Below, in pieces: positions 1 to 12,292 of a stretch of DNA of 64,000 bases. Each line of letters starts with the position of its first letter. Position 1 is the first letter of the stretch. The stretch covers positions 372,001 through 436,000 of the forward strand of contig RCTD01000035.1 of NCBI GenBank assembly GCA_014898415.1. The letters are read 5' to 3'. This DNA is from Stromatinia cepivora. Lineage: Eukaryota > Ascomycota > Leotiomycetes > Helotiales > Sclerotiniaceae. The notes beneath the pieces are model-generated. The model was not told the origin of the DNA. It saw nothing but the letters and a program-made list of their open reading frames with translations, and did not search any database. The translations under genes were made by a program, and so were the position numbers.

Positions 1-188
1 TTTGCCAAGGAAAGTAATCTTCTAATAGAACAAAGATTGCGGTTCATATTGTTCCATAACGGCTTCTAGAACACCCTTTGTTGAAGAAAGTTATTTCCTA
101 GTGCCTCTCTTGTCAATCAAGTGGTATATCTGAACCTGGAAGTCAGAGTCGGAGGGGGTTGTAGGATTCTCAAAAAATTGAGATCGAT

Positions 189-810
189 ATGGGTCAGGAA
201 AGTCTGATAATTGGTGTGGTAATCATTGTAATTACTGTGATCGAAGGTACGGTAGCTTTTTTCGTATGGCACCGGTTACGCAGATCGAGACCGGGTAATG
301 GAGGAATCCAGATGCGCCCTATACGAGAACGTAGTGCGGATGGTCGTCATGTACGAGAAAGAGATACAGAGGGTCGCCGTTCACGGGAGCGTGATCCAGG
401 TGGACAGTTTAGCGGACATTGTACGCGACTTACCTGGGCGTCACACGGAAGGAACAGAGGGAAACGATGGTCGAAGCTTAGCAGATATTATAAATCCACC
501 AGCAAAACGGCGTGGAAAGTCATCTGCAGCTCACTTGAAGAAGGGGAAAATACGGGATACTACCGCGGAATCGCAAGATGGCCCAAGCACAGCTGGTGTT
601 GAAAGTAGCTCATCAGACCGCGTGCGCAAAGCTCCCATGCATACTGAGGAGTCTGTATCAGGAGTTGGCGGGAAAGGGAAAGGAAAACCAACCCCTGGGA
701 AGATCCAGAGATCAGCCGTTACTCCCAATGACAGCAATATCCCTTTAATTAGGGTCGAATCGTCTCCAAGTTGTTCTCAAGATGAAAGTAGTCTCAAATC
801 GGAGCCATGA
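189..810 (+). CDS. Small single-pass membrane protein, two exons (hypothetical)
   Basis: I do not recognise the family. Two overlapping reading frames are best joined by a 58-nt intron (400-457, GTGGAC..AACAG), giving 189..399 plus 458..810 and 187 residues in frame. The start ATG is followed at once by a hydrophobic segment (about residues 5-27), then a basic stretch (HRLRRSR), which suggests an N-terminal membrane anchor with the tail in the cytosol. The tail holds three RER-type repeats (about residues 45-70) and then a Ser/Thr/Lys-rich, probably disordered region. No catalytic motif is visible. The splice sites are inferred from frame continuity; RNA data could shift them. Confidence 0.55.
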
Positions 811-1742
811 TTGAACCGACCAAGACATAAGTGAGGAGGGAAGCTGGCATACTGATAAATCATGTCAATTAGTAATATCGGGAGAACAATGGACAAAATC
901 ACCAAGCCCCGCATTAACAAGTGTTAAGTGTTGTAACAACGAAGCAAAGCAATCACTTTCGCATTGAAATGTCTAATATTCCCCAATATATCAAGCAGTG
1001 ATTGAAGATATGGGAAAGTCTCTGGAACACCAGCAATGCTCAAGTCCGAACCTTATAGATGTAGTATTCGGATGTGTAAAATATAGGAAAAGGGAGACTT
1101 GTGTCTACAAACCTATAGCATCAGAATCTGTTAGACTTCGCTTGTTTATGGTACGCTTGTTTATTTCGATTATCGCATACTACTATAGGAAAGATAACAC
1201 AAGTATCTCAACATGTCAAAACTTATTGTCATAACAAGCGTGACTGGAGCCCAAGTGCATGAACCCATCCTCAAATGATATAAGAATCCACGAATACTGA
1301 ATACTTATAGGGATCGTCAATTGCTGAAACATTCCTAAACTTCCCAGAATGGTGAGTTCGAGGAACAACACGATACCCATTAGGGGCAGCCGCTCAAGCA
1401 TTAGCAGCAAAAGAAGTACATAGAAATCGTTCAAGCTAGCTTTGATGATAAAATTTCACTTCTTTAACATTGGAAGGGGCTGCTCATTTGTTCTAATACT
1501 GATTTCTTTGTGCACCTTTTAATAGATATACACGTTGAATGGTTTGAGAATATTAACAAAAGCTATGTTGTGTAGAAGTGTATTGCTGAAAGAATACAGA
1601 AAGATGAACTCTCCAGAAAAGATGTACTTTGTCCTACCATCCCTTTCATATTCTTGCAGAATAAGAGCAAAAAGTAGCTTAAGAAGCCTACTTTCAACAG
1701 ATCAACTTTGCTTCATCATATTTTCCATTCGAGACTTTCAAA
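811..1742. other. Intergenic, no gene recognised
   Basis: Short open frames occur on both strands here but have no recognisable domain, no codon pattern like the neighbours and no splice structure linking them. It probably holds the 3' end of the upstream gene and the promoter of the next small membrane protein. Confidence 0.5.
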
Positions 1743-2228
1743 ATGCCAAAGTTGAGCAGAAACCAAGTCGCCATCTTGTCATTTGGGTTAGGGGTCGCGT
1801 CCACTCTAGCCATAGAGCTCATCCTCGATCATGTTTTGAGCACTGATATCGCCTCTCAAGTCACCCGCAAAGAAGGCGAAGATGGAAATGAAGATATCAC
1901 AGATGGCCAGGGGTCCAGTCTTCAAGATAGAAGATCTCCCACGTCTCATGCAATTCCAAGCGACGCCATGGCACACAAATCCATGGAAGAACTAATGGAT
2001 GGCTTGAGGGACGATATATCTCTTTTAAAAACCAGCGTCAAAGAAATTCGCGCCGCGTTAGCTATGAAGAAGCCGGAGGATCAGACTTCGAATCGAGAAC
2101 ACCCGATCAAAACGCCAACAGAGCAGCCTCCAAGCGATACCAAAACTAAATCGACGCTGGATTCGATTGCACCTCGTACATGTCAACGTCGCGCTCGCAT
2201 ATCGAGTTGGATACACTCGGAGTCTTAA
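1743..2228 (+). CDS. Small membrane-anchored coiled-coil protein (hypothetical)
   Basis: This is an uninterrupted 161-residue frame starting at ATG. Residues about 8-30 form one hydrophobic segment (around FGLGVASTLAIELIL), and residues about 80-115 have heptad-like spacing of Leu/Ile/Met (MEELMDGLRDDISLLKTSVK), consistent with a short coiled coil. The remainder is charged and probably disordered. The architecture (N-terminal anchor, charged tail) resembles the gene at 189-810, but I see no sequence similarity. Function is unknown. A downstream intron that would change the C-terminus cannot be excluded. Confidence 0.5.
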   Translation: MPKLSRNQVAILSFGLGVASTLAIELILDHVLSTDIASQVTRKEGEDGNEDITDGQGSSLQDRRSPTSHAIPSDAMAHKSMEELMDGLRDDISLLKTSVKEIRAALAMKKPEDQTSNREHPIKTPTEQPPSDTKTKSTLDSIAPRTCQRRARISSWIHSES

Positions 2229-3162
2229 AAGATATATCTTGAGGCTTGAAGATGAGGATGTAGTCACTTGTCACGATGACAAGAGAGAGATGTATTGAAA
2301 GAGGGCATCTTAAGATTTTGACTTTATTTTTCAGCGTAGTTTGTGTGTGGTACTTCAGCGTTATTATGGGAATGTCGCGGGTTTGAACAGAGGAACGGAG
2401 TTTCAGTTGATTCTTAGGAAAATAGATTAATGAAGGAGGAAAGGGAGGAGGGGAAGAGGAAGGAGAGGGAGAGGAAGGAGAGAACAGGGAGTGGAGGGAT
2501 GCTAAAAAGCTTTGAATGCACTCATGAGCATGGATCCATGGAGCGACGACTATTTTGACTTTGATAGGTTAAAGATGATGGGATCAAACCTGAAGAGTCC
2601 CGGGAATATGGGAAGCCGGGCATGCAGCATCTGTTTGATGAAAACTTGACAAAGGGAGTTTCTTGTGATGAAATAGCAGCCATTTCCGAGAAGAAATGAT
2701 TGTCGAGGAGATGGAATTATATATCGATACATAGATTTTGAAATTAAGTTTAAAATCCATCAATGATGTGTGATGAAATTCCCTCGCGAAGGGGGTTCAC
2801 CGGGAGGAAACTCTGCACCTTGATTTCCGGATTTCAACAACTTTCTTCCAATTGGGCTTGCTTGGTGGTGGAAGAAAATCTTGAACAAAGTTACAGTTGC
2901 AGTCTTGCAGACATGCAACAGAGGGTCTGGGTCACCTCACCGCCCTCGTGGCAGAATAATAAAGTATTGTCGCATTTCGCATTAGAGTTTCTGCCGTGAA
3001 GGCGGTGATGAAAATTTGGGCTTCCACAAACTCCCCCTCCATCCACAAGAGAAAATAGAGAAGGCCATGAATTCACGACAGTCATGATACTTTGTCTCAA
3101 GTATTCTTGATATTGACCAACTTCACAAATATGCAGATTTTGATCAGCATTTGTTCATACCA
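2229..3162. other. Intergenic with a purine-rich tract
   Basis: No gene is supported. Positions about 2,430-2,490 are almost pure A/G on the + strand (GGAGG/GAGAGG runs). Such tracts are common in fungal promoters and 3' regions. The rest is ordinary sequence leading into the WD40 gene. Confidence 0.5.
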
Positions 3163-6100
3163 ATGTCTTCTTTCAAGGTCAGCAACGGTTCCGATATACC
3201 AAAATCTCCGAGACGGGTCTTAGCTCACCTGCTTCAATCTAGCATAATCATTCGTTGAGCCCAATTTTGGCATTGGATTTTTACCGTAATTCAACTGGCA
3301 CATTGTTGATTTTTGCGGCCGAAGGCCCTTTTCTGAAAATATATGATGCCGAAACTTCGAGGTTGATTGGTCAATGTCGAGTTTTTGACTCACAGGCCAT
3401 TCATGGCATCATCATCAGGGAATTAGACAACGATTCTAGTGATGATTTACAGGTAGTAATGTGGGGTGGCCAATGTTTGACCTTAATTTGTAGATCCCAA
3501 ATTGAGAAAATCATCTCTCAACATGTGGTTAGTATCACAGAGACGGCGACATCCACCAGTGATTGGGTCCTCAGTGTTGCCTTTTGTCCTTGGGAAAAGC
3601 AGGGCTGTGTTGCAGTCACTGCTCATAATGCAATGCTTCAAGCAACGTTATCGAAAGGAGACGGGTCAATAAGATTGCGACAGTTACAACCTTCTTCGCG
3701 GTCCATGTTGTACTCTGCCAGTCTTGTTTGCGAAAATCAAAATACCGTTATAGTAGCAGCGGGAACTATCTTCGGCGAGATTATCGTTTGGAAGTGTGTT
3801 GCTGCTAAAGATAAATCTACATATCACAATGAAGCTCTCTTCGTTTTCACTGGTCATGAAGGTTCCATTTTCGGTGTCGATATATCCCCACAGATTATGG
3901 GGGATGATGGAAAGACCACCCGGTTGCTAGCAAGTTGTAGTGATGATCGTACTATACGGATATGGAACCTTGCAGAGGGTTTACAGAATGATGTAGACGC
4001 CATGAAGTTAGCTGCCGACTTACTGCCACGGGAAACAGGTTTCGGCGAGGCTGCAGAAGCTCAGCATGACTCTAATGGTTCCAATAGATGTGTCGCTGTA
4101 ACCATGGCCCATGCATCCCGTATTTGGGGTGTTAAATTTCATTGTACTGATGTGTCAACATTTGGCACTTCCCCAATTACTGTTCTCTCTTTTGGAGAAG
4201 ATTCGACAGCTCAGCAATGGGCACTGGGACTTGGGAGTGAACTGCTGAATGATGGCAAAACTTCTGGTATTCTAGAGCTTGATGTTTCTAAACTTAGCTC
4301 AAATATTCCTTCTAAGCTGACGCATATTAAAACATTCGCCTTCCATACCGGGAAACACATTTGGTCGGCGGCCCTCACCCAGACAAAAAACTGTCGGAGT
4401 TTGCTTGCCACTGGTGGAGCGGATGGAAAAATATCAACATATTGTTTTGACGATGGAAGAAAGACAGAATCGTTCTCTATTGACACGTCAAGCAATGTCG
4501 CCGCTGAAGCTCTTGCGATAGATCACTCCGTTGAAGGTTCATTTTCCTCGTTAGCTTTTGAGCTTGAAGATGTGTTCAAATCTCTTACTTCCGCCGATTC
4601 TTATTCAGAAAAGAAACAGGAGCAAGAGCAAGAATCCGTGGTATCAAGGAAGAAGGCACCCAAAGATGCTTTCAATCGCTATGCATTCGTATCTGAATAT
4701 GCCTTCCTGATTACAACAACATTTGGGAGAATTCTTCGAGCCACTGTCGAGGATAAGATTACATTCGAAGAACTTTTCCTGCCCGAATCGAGTACTCAAG
4801 ATCTCAGGTCGTACTCCATTCTAAAGGGAAATCCGACTCTGGAATTGTGCTTTTTGGCGGGTACTAATGGAAAGATATTTCTGTATCAACCAGGGTCACC
4901 CATCATCGAGATAGGGCGTGTTGAGCGAAAACCATCCGATATGTTCATTGTCCAAGGAAATGACAATAGAACATTTGACTTATTGGTAACATTAGTAGGA
5001 ACCCAAGAATTAACGGTATTATCCTTTGACTTGCAATCTTCCGGGCTACAACCTGCTGTCAATAGAAGGACCCTCTCATTACCTCCGAAGTTCATAGTCA
5101 CAGGTGCGGGTAGATGTGATGATAATCTCGTCCTTGGCTCTAGAGAAGGGGCAATCGCAGTACACGACATGGGCAGCGACTCTTTAACTGCCTGGAATTC
5201 GTCCGGCAGAAAAGATGCCATCACTTCCATTGTCTCTGTCCCAAATCTTGAATCCAAACAAACAACAAGCTATTTCGCAATCACGAGTCGAGATGGATTA
5301 TATGCCATACTGTCTTACGATAATACTCAACCTGAAGCCACAAAAATTTCATGTGTACATTCGGCCGCACCACCATTCGGACCTATGATTGAAGCCTGCT
5401 GGTTTCAAGGTTCTGATCTAATTCTATATGGATTCAAAAGCAAAAGTCTCATCGTATGGAATGAAACGAAACAATCTGAGATTATGCGTATTGAATGTGG
5501 AGGAGCCCATCGAGCTCATGCTTATTCCCCGCTAAAGGATGTTGAAGCAGGCGGTAGTGGCCACTTGATATACACAAAAGCATCGCAACTATACCTTCAT
5601 TCCCAAAAAGTTCCTTCACATCGCACCATCAAACCCGGCGGCCACGGACGAGAAATAAAGACCTGTGCCGTAGGAGGCTTTCCGCAAATGATAGCCACCG
5701 GTGCCGAAGATACCAATATCAGAATATGGCGCTACGAAGACACCAAGAACCACACTCCCGACTCGAAAACCCTCACCTGCCTCTCCGTAATTCAAAAACA
5801 CACAGCAGGACTCCAATATCTGCATTGGCACAACTCAACCTATCTCTTCAGCAGCGGCGGCGTCGAAGAATTCTACATCTGGTCCATTCAAGAAATCCCC
5901 GGATTCGGTCTCGGAGTCATATGCGAGGCATCATGTCCTGATCCTACCGACGAACAAGATTTACGCATTATGTCTTTTGACGTCTCGGATATTCCTGGAA
6001 GTCATTCCGAGGAAATGATTATCACGCTCGTTTATTCAGATTCTACGATGCGGAGTTATGTTTATTCTAAGATAGGAGGATGGAAATTATTGGCGAAGGG

Positions 6101-6830
6101 AAGATATACTTCAGCGTGTTTAATGCAGATTATTCATCTCCGTGTTTCTAAGATGGAGATAAATTTTTTAACTGCTGCTACGGATGGAAGTCTCTGTATT
6201 TGGAGCGCTCCACTTACTCATCTCCATCACAATCAAGTCCCTACCATCTTACCTCAACCACCAGAACCCATACTCCTCTCACACGCAAAAATCCATCAAA
6301 ACGCCATTAAAACCCTCTCCTACAAATACACCTCCAGCAGCAGCACTCCATATCTAGTAGTGATAACTGGTGGCGATGATAACGCAATAGGCATTACCCT
6401 CTACCCTCTATGCAATCCCGCTGAAGAATTGAAAAAGTCGATTTCGATGCTCCTGCCCGATGCGCACGCGGCGGCTGTAACGGGTATTGCTTTTCTTCCG
6501 GATGCTTCCAATCTTCCCAATCTTTTAGATGAGGATAAGGATAAGGATATAGAAGGAAAAGAAGATATGTATATGCTATCCACGAGCACGGATCAACGAG
6601 TGAAAACATGGCGCATTAGCATTTTGTCTAGAATGGGGGGAGATAGGATGTGTCCGGTGGATATTGAGATACTTGGGGATGAGTTTACGGCTGTTAGTGA
6701 TATTGGGGATGTAGCTATGATTTCTGAGACTGATGGGATTGAGAATCGGATTGGGGATGGGAAGGGGGCGAAAGCGGTTATTGTTGGGAATGGGATGGAG
6801 ATATGGGGGTTTGGGGGTTTGGAGAGGTGA
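3163..6830 (+). CDS. RTT10: WDR6/Rtt10 (Trm734)-family WD40 protein
   Basis: A 1,200-residue WD40 protein. In yeast the homolog (Rtt10/Trm734) partners the methyltransferase Trm7 for 2'-O-methylation of the tRNA wobble position; human WDR6 pairs with FTSJ1. WD-type repeats run through the protein, for example GHEGSIFGVDISP with ASCSDDRTIRIWNL near residues 205-245 and IATGAEDTNIRIW near residue 825. The length fits the family (about 1,000-1,200). The long frame has no ATG at its 5' end. A 65-nt intron (3178-3242, GTCAGC..CTAG, branch GCTCAC) joins it in frame to ATG at 3163, giving a five-codon first exon, MSSFK, followed by HNHSLSPILALDFY. The start is inferred; the family call is firm. Confidence 0.85.
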
Positions 6831-6953
6831 AGAGAGTAGAGTATCTAGTTGATAAATGGATGCATGGATACATGGAAGTAGGTAAAGAAGAAATTACTGA
6901 GAATTCATTAAATCATTATTCTAGATACCACTAGCTAACCATTGTAAACACGA

Positions 6954-8620
6954 CTAGCTAGCCATTCTACTCCTCTTCCTCCATGCCCTGATTTCCTTCA
7001 GTACATTCATTACTAGAGGCACGCCCACGGGTCCTAATAATGGCATATAAACAGCCACTTTGTGTTCATCCGGGAAATACACTTGACCCACCATACTCTT
7101 TTCAAAAAACGCCTTTTCGGCCGCCTCTTCCGCAATGCGAGCATTTTCCAATCCTTCCTTCCCTCCCAGACCATCACATGCTTTTCTCAAATGTTCGATG
7201 GTTGTATAGACACCTTCTTGTACCGATTCTGGTATACTAATGGAAGGAAGCGCTTTACTCAATCTCGCTAGACTCCCTAGTGTGCCGCTTGCTTTTAGCA
7301 GAAGGCCAGCGCTACGAACGCGTACTAGTGTCATTAAGCGGAGGGGAAGCGACCCGGTTTCGGGAGCGCCCATTAGTGACATTAATTGATTTGAGAAAGT
7401 AAGCATGGCGGGGCGTAAATCGGAGATGTCGGATTGTATGACTACTCCTCCCCATTGGGGAATTAACCAACTCTTGCCACCGCCTTCTACTTCCATGTCT
7501 CCTACGTAGAGAATGAAATTTATAGTCGGGGCGCCACCGATACTGGGACTTAGGGGCCATTCGGCGGCGTTGATAAATCCGCTTAGATCTTCTTTTCGTA
7601 AGACATTTCCGCTGACGCCGGGGGTGGCGTATAATTGGACTTGGGTATCGATTGTAAAATTACTGATTGCAGTGAAGCTTTCAAGTAATGGTTTCATGTA
7701 TTCCTCTAGTGCAGCTTCAATATCCCAAGAGGAGGGAGCGGCAGTTGGAGTAAAGAGGGAGAAGGTTAAGTGATAAGTTCCAGAATATTTCAATGATCGC
7801 GTTGTCCATTTGGCCAGAGTATCTGCCACTTCTGGCGCCAGCGCTTTGGGGCTTCTTTCTGGTGGGGCAGAACTGGTAGAAAGTAAATACGCAATCATAG
7901 CTTGTTCTTCGGCAAACACGCCTCGTAAGGTATTTGCAATATAAGTCGCTAATGAAGATGATGATGACGAACTCGAGGGAATCTGATTTGGAGGATAGTA
8001 TATATCTAAAACAGGTGCATAGGCTTGCAAATTGGATTGTGATGCCGTTCCAGGCAAAAGTCTAATAGTCAAAGCAATCTCCTCTCCCATACCTCCAGAT
8101 GAGAACCCATTCGCAGTTGCGGAAGCATTGTTTGGCGGGGAAAGTTGTAATCGTAAATGATGCGCGGAGAAATCATTCAAATCGTCTAAAGCATGTTGTG
8201 TGGTTCGCAGAAGATTTTGAGCTTCGTTTTCTTGTAATGATTCGGCTTCTATTGAGATTGTAAGTGGAAAGACTGGTCGACATGCCTACAATAATCAATC
8301 AGTAAATGCTGGCGATGTAAATGATTGCAACATACTCTTCCTTCCGCCCAATCTGTCATTTGATCTAAAGGTAATGGCGCTCTATATATTGTAGTTGTTC
8401 TCCACCATATTGGCACACCAAATAATAAAATAATAGCCCAGAATGAAAGAAGAACTTGGGTTCGCATGCGAGCGTTTTCGGCCTTCTCAGGAGGTGGTTC
8501 CTTTCTTTTGTTTACTGCTGTCACCGCATTTTCGGGTGCTGTATCATTGAAGGTTTTCACATCTTCAGGTATCTTCTCGGTTGTTCCTGAGGATGCAGGT
8601 TCATTTGTTGATGTTGACAT
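6954..8620 (-). CDS. GPI17: GPI transamidase subunit PIG-S/Gpi17
   Basis: Subunit of the ER GPI-transamidase complex, which attaches preformed GPI anchors to proteins. Exon 1 is 8620..8336 and exon 2 is 8285..6954, joined across a 50-nt intron (GTATGT..TTGTAG), giving 538 residues. An N-terminal membrane segment lies at about residues 54-72, followed by the family signature around WWRTTTIYRAPLP and, after the splice, CRPVFPLTISIEAE. A second membrane segment lies near the C-terminus (PLLGPVGVPLVMNVL), followed by a basic tail. This two-anchor layout with a large lumenal domain matches PIG-S. It is divergent from the acyl-CoA synthetase gene and shares a 1-kb upstream region with it. Confidence 0.9.
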
Positions 8621-9628
8621 TATGTTGAAGCTTGGTTGTCCATTTGCCAGCTACAACTACTGTATTTGTATGTATGTGTTTCTATCACCTGCGTTGCTGC
8701 GTTTGCGCGAGCAAGTTTTAGCGATGGGAAGGCTGAAATGACAAGGCTGAAATGACAAGGCTGAAATGACAGGGCTGAAACAACAAGGCTGTTTCAAGCG
8801 AAGCTCGAGCCAGACAAGGTTAAACTTGCGCATTAAACCGCACTAACAGAAACTGGCAACGTTTGTTAAACTTCATCAGGGAAAAGATCCGAAGACCCAA
8901 TTATTCTTCTTCATTACTTATATAGGTAATAATCAGCGGTCAGTTGATTTAGAAACCGTTATTTGGTATTCATACATTTATCGGGTCCGATACATCCAAT
9001 CAAATATATTAAATCATTCATGGGTTCACAATCGAGGGTCATCATCCCGTCAATGTCCTACAAAAACCGACCCATACCCATACTTTGGGACGAATAGAAG
9101 AAGAGACTGTGCATCCACCTCGAAGGCTCAAAGACCCTAAAACCCTCACTTGAGAGATCAACTCCGAGATTGAACCATTACCTGCATCTTATTATATTAC
9201 AATGGCTCTGAACAGCCATTCAATGCGAAGGACACCAATGTTCCTCGATGCCGAGGCATATTCTGCATCTTGAGGAATGAATAAAAAGGACCCAACGGCG
9301 GGATCCATGCATATTATCCAGACTTCAGCCAGATTATGTACGGTAAGTTTTTAAGTATAATCTTTCTCACCTATCTATCGTCCTTTTTCTCATTTGAACT
9401 GCTCATTCACCTTGAATCGTGTCTTTGAATCAACTACATTGGATTTATCAACGGCTCAAACATCGATCCTCCATATCTGCATGATCAAGTCCTACAGCAT
9501 CCACCGTGTCATCCCCTTTTGAGTCTACCAGCCGAGGGATAGCGTTTCACCATTATTACCATATTTATAGGAAGCCCTAGAGGTATTCATCTAATACTTA
9601 AAGATATTGCTATTATATTGTTATCAAA
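8621..9628. promoter_or_regulatory. Shared upstream region of GPI17 and FAT1-like genes
   Basis: About 1 kb between two divergent start codons, with no supported gene inside. It contains a 14-bp tandem repeat (listed separately) close to the GPI17 start. Transcription start sites cannot be placed from sequence alone. Confidence 0.5.
8729..8790 (+). repeat. 14-bp tandem repeat in promoter region
   Basis: Units AAGGCTGAAATGAC occur three times exactly (8729, 8743, 8757), followed by two diverged units (AGGGCTGAAACAAC and AAGGCTGTTTCAAG). The array starts about 110 bp upstream of the GPI17 start codon. Confidence 0.85.
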
Positions 9629-11633
9629 ATGGCAGGTCAGCTTATATATCATCACGCCTCAAAGAACGATTGCGATTACTGACAGTTGATAGTCCCATTG
9701 GCTTTAGCAGCTCCAGTAGCTTTGGCTGGGCTGGCATATGTCAATGCTAAGCTTTCTTTGAGCTACGATTATCAATTATTGGGTGCTGCATTAAAAGCAT
9801 ACGCCTTTACTAACAGAAGAGAAAAAGAGGATCGTCTTAATATGTTTTACATACTCGAAGAACATGTCAAAGGAAATTTCGCAAACGACACATTCATAAT
9901 ATTTGAAGGCAAGAAATGGACATTTAAGGAAACATACGATATAGTCTTAAAATACGGAACATGGTTGAAGAATACCCATAGTGTCAAGCCGGAGGAAATC
10001 GTTGCTATGGACTTCACCAATTCAGATAAATATTTTTTCTTGTGGTTTGGATTATGGAGTATAGGCGCCAAACCAGCTTTTATAAATTACAACTTGACGG
10101 GAAACGCATTATCACATTGTGTCAAAGTTTCCACTGCCAGATTATGTATTGTCGATCCAGTAGTCGAAGAAAAACTGACACAGGAAGTTCGAGATGAACT
10201 TCCCGATATCTCTTTTCAAATTCTCACTCCTGACATAGAGGCCGCTATCAATTCCACCGAGGGTGTCCGAGAGCCGGATTCTACAAGACATGAGCAAATA
10301 AAGCCAAAGATTGGAATGTTGATATACACCAGTGGCACCACAGGTTTACCTAAACCAGCAGTTCTCTCCTGGGGAAAGGCCAATTTTGGATCGACTATCA
10401 TGCCAAGATGGAGCGGATATAGTCGACCTGATGTATTATATACTGTGCGTTCATTCTCTCATTTGTCTATTACAATACTAATTTTCTTAGTGCATGCCTA
10501 TGTACCATTCCGCCGCTAGTGTCCTTGCTGTCCTGGCAGCTCTTAACATGGGTGCAACAATATGCATTGGGAGAAAATTCTCTACAAAGACATTCTGGAA
10601 GGAAGTTCGAGAATCGAAAGCAAATATTATTCAATATGTTGGCGAAGTTTGTCGCTACCTCTTATCCGCCCCTCCTCAATATGATCCCGTGACAGGCGAA
10701 AATCTCGACCAGAAGAACGACGTTAGGATGGCATTTGGCAATGGCCTGAGACCAGATGTCTGGAATAAGTTTAGGGAACGGTTTGACATCAAAACAATTG
10801 CTGAATTTTACTCCGCAACCGAAGGTGCGGGAGCTGGTTGGAATTATTCAAATAACGATTTTAGCAAGGGTGCTGTGGGTCGTAATGGATTTATCTACTG
10901 GCTTTTATTGAGAAAATCATGGGCAGTAGTTGAATTAGATGTTGAAACGGAACAACCACATCGATCGAAAACTACAGGATTCTGCACGAGGCTACCATAT
11001 GGAAGCCCTGGAGAAATGCTATACAAGCTTGACCCCGCCGATATAAATTCGGGCTATCAAGGATATTTTGGTAACCAAGGTGCATCCGATAGTAAAGTCT
11101 TAAGAAGCGTTTTCGAAAAAGATGATGCGTGGTTCCGAACAGGCGATATTATGACCTGGGATAATGAAGGAAGAGTCTACTTCAATGATCGAATCGGCGA
11201 TACATTCCGCTGGAAATCAGAAAATGTCTCAACAAACGAAGTCGCAGAGGCACTATCCAGCCATCCAGCAGTCCAAGAAGCAAATGTCTATGGAGTTTCC
11301 CTACCACATCATGATGGACGCGTAGGATGCGTAGCTCTTATATTAAAAGACCAAAGTCCCGCAGTCATGAAGGATTTGGCAGCTCATGCGAAAAAGGGAT
11401 TACCGAATTATGCGGTACCGGTGTTCTTGAGAGTTAAAAAAGAAGGGCAGGAAATGGAAATTACGGGCACGGTAAAAATGGTTAAACATGTTATTAGGAC
11501 ACAGGGCGTTGATCCGAACGTGGTTGAGGAGAGTGGTGATCAGATGTACTGGTTGAGACCTGGTGCGGATAAGTATGTGAAGTTTGGGGAGAAGGAGTGG
11601 AATGAGTTGAATGGGGGGAAGGTTAAGTTATAG
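9629..11633 (+). CDS. FAT1: Very-long-chain acyl-CoA synthetase / fatty acid transporter, FAT1 type
   Basis: ANL-superfamily enzyme that activates very-long-chain fatty acids to CoA thioesters and supports uptake; yeast Fat1 acts at ER, lipid droplets and peroxisomes. Exons 9629..9635, 9693..10444 and 10491..11633 give 633 residues. The first exon codes only ATG GCA G. The N-terminus is hydrophobic (VPLALAAPVALAGLAYV). The AMP-binding P-loop IYTSGTTGLPKPAVLSWGK lies near residues 212-230 and the FATP/VLACS motif WFRTGDIMTW..FNDRIGDTFRWK near residues 465-495. Intron 2 (46 nt) restores the conserved CMPMYHSA block. The C-terminus, KVKL, only weakly resembles a PTS1 peroxisomal signal. Family assignment is firm; substrate range is inferred. 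Confidence 0.88.
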
Positions 11634-12292
11634 TTACAGTTATAGTTTGTGATTGTGATTGTGGTTTTTTTTGGATATAACAGATTGAAACGAAGATGGG
11701 CGTTGGGGTGATGGTACACAGAATTAGGTCAATGGAGAATATTTGGGTGGTGGGCGTTAGATACCGTTGTTGATGTTGATGTTGTTCTTTTGATGCTACT
11801 TTAATGCGGATACTTCATATACAATTTTGAAGTCTGAATTCATGATCAAGTCATCATTGCATCTTCATTATTTAAACATCTCATCACCACGTCTCAAATT
11901 TCATCTTAAATCAAAGGCTACATATAGATTAATGATATTCATATATATCACGACAAAAGATAAAAGATAAAGTTATCAACGCATTCCATTCCATTTCATT
12001 CCATATTCCATATAGTATTCAGATAATTACCCACGATAGACAGTTGTACTAAGGAAAGAAACCATGTAGAATTGAAAGAAAAGAAATTTAAGTTTTTTTT
12101 GGGAAAGAAAAACAAAAGAAACTATCTTTGTATATTTGTGCGTGTACGGGGAGGGGAGGTATCTGCGCTATTCGTATCTTTGCTTCGTCTTGTAATCTTG
12201 TTGCTTGACCCTAACATCCAATATCCAAATCCTATTTCCAATACCCATTCATATCCCCCCAAAAAACCACACAATTCCCATCATTTCCCAAC
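11634..12292. other. Intergenic between convergent genes
   Basis: Holds the 3' ends of the acyl-CoA synthetase gene (+) and the phytochrome gene (-). Short direct repeats such as CATTCCATTCCATTTCATTCCATAT (about 11,981-12,006) occur. I see no gene. Confidence 0.5.
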
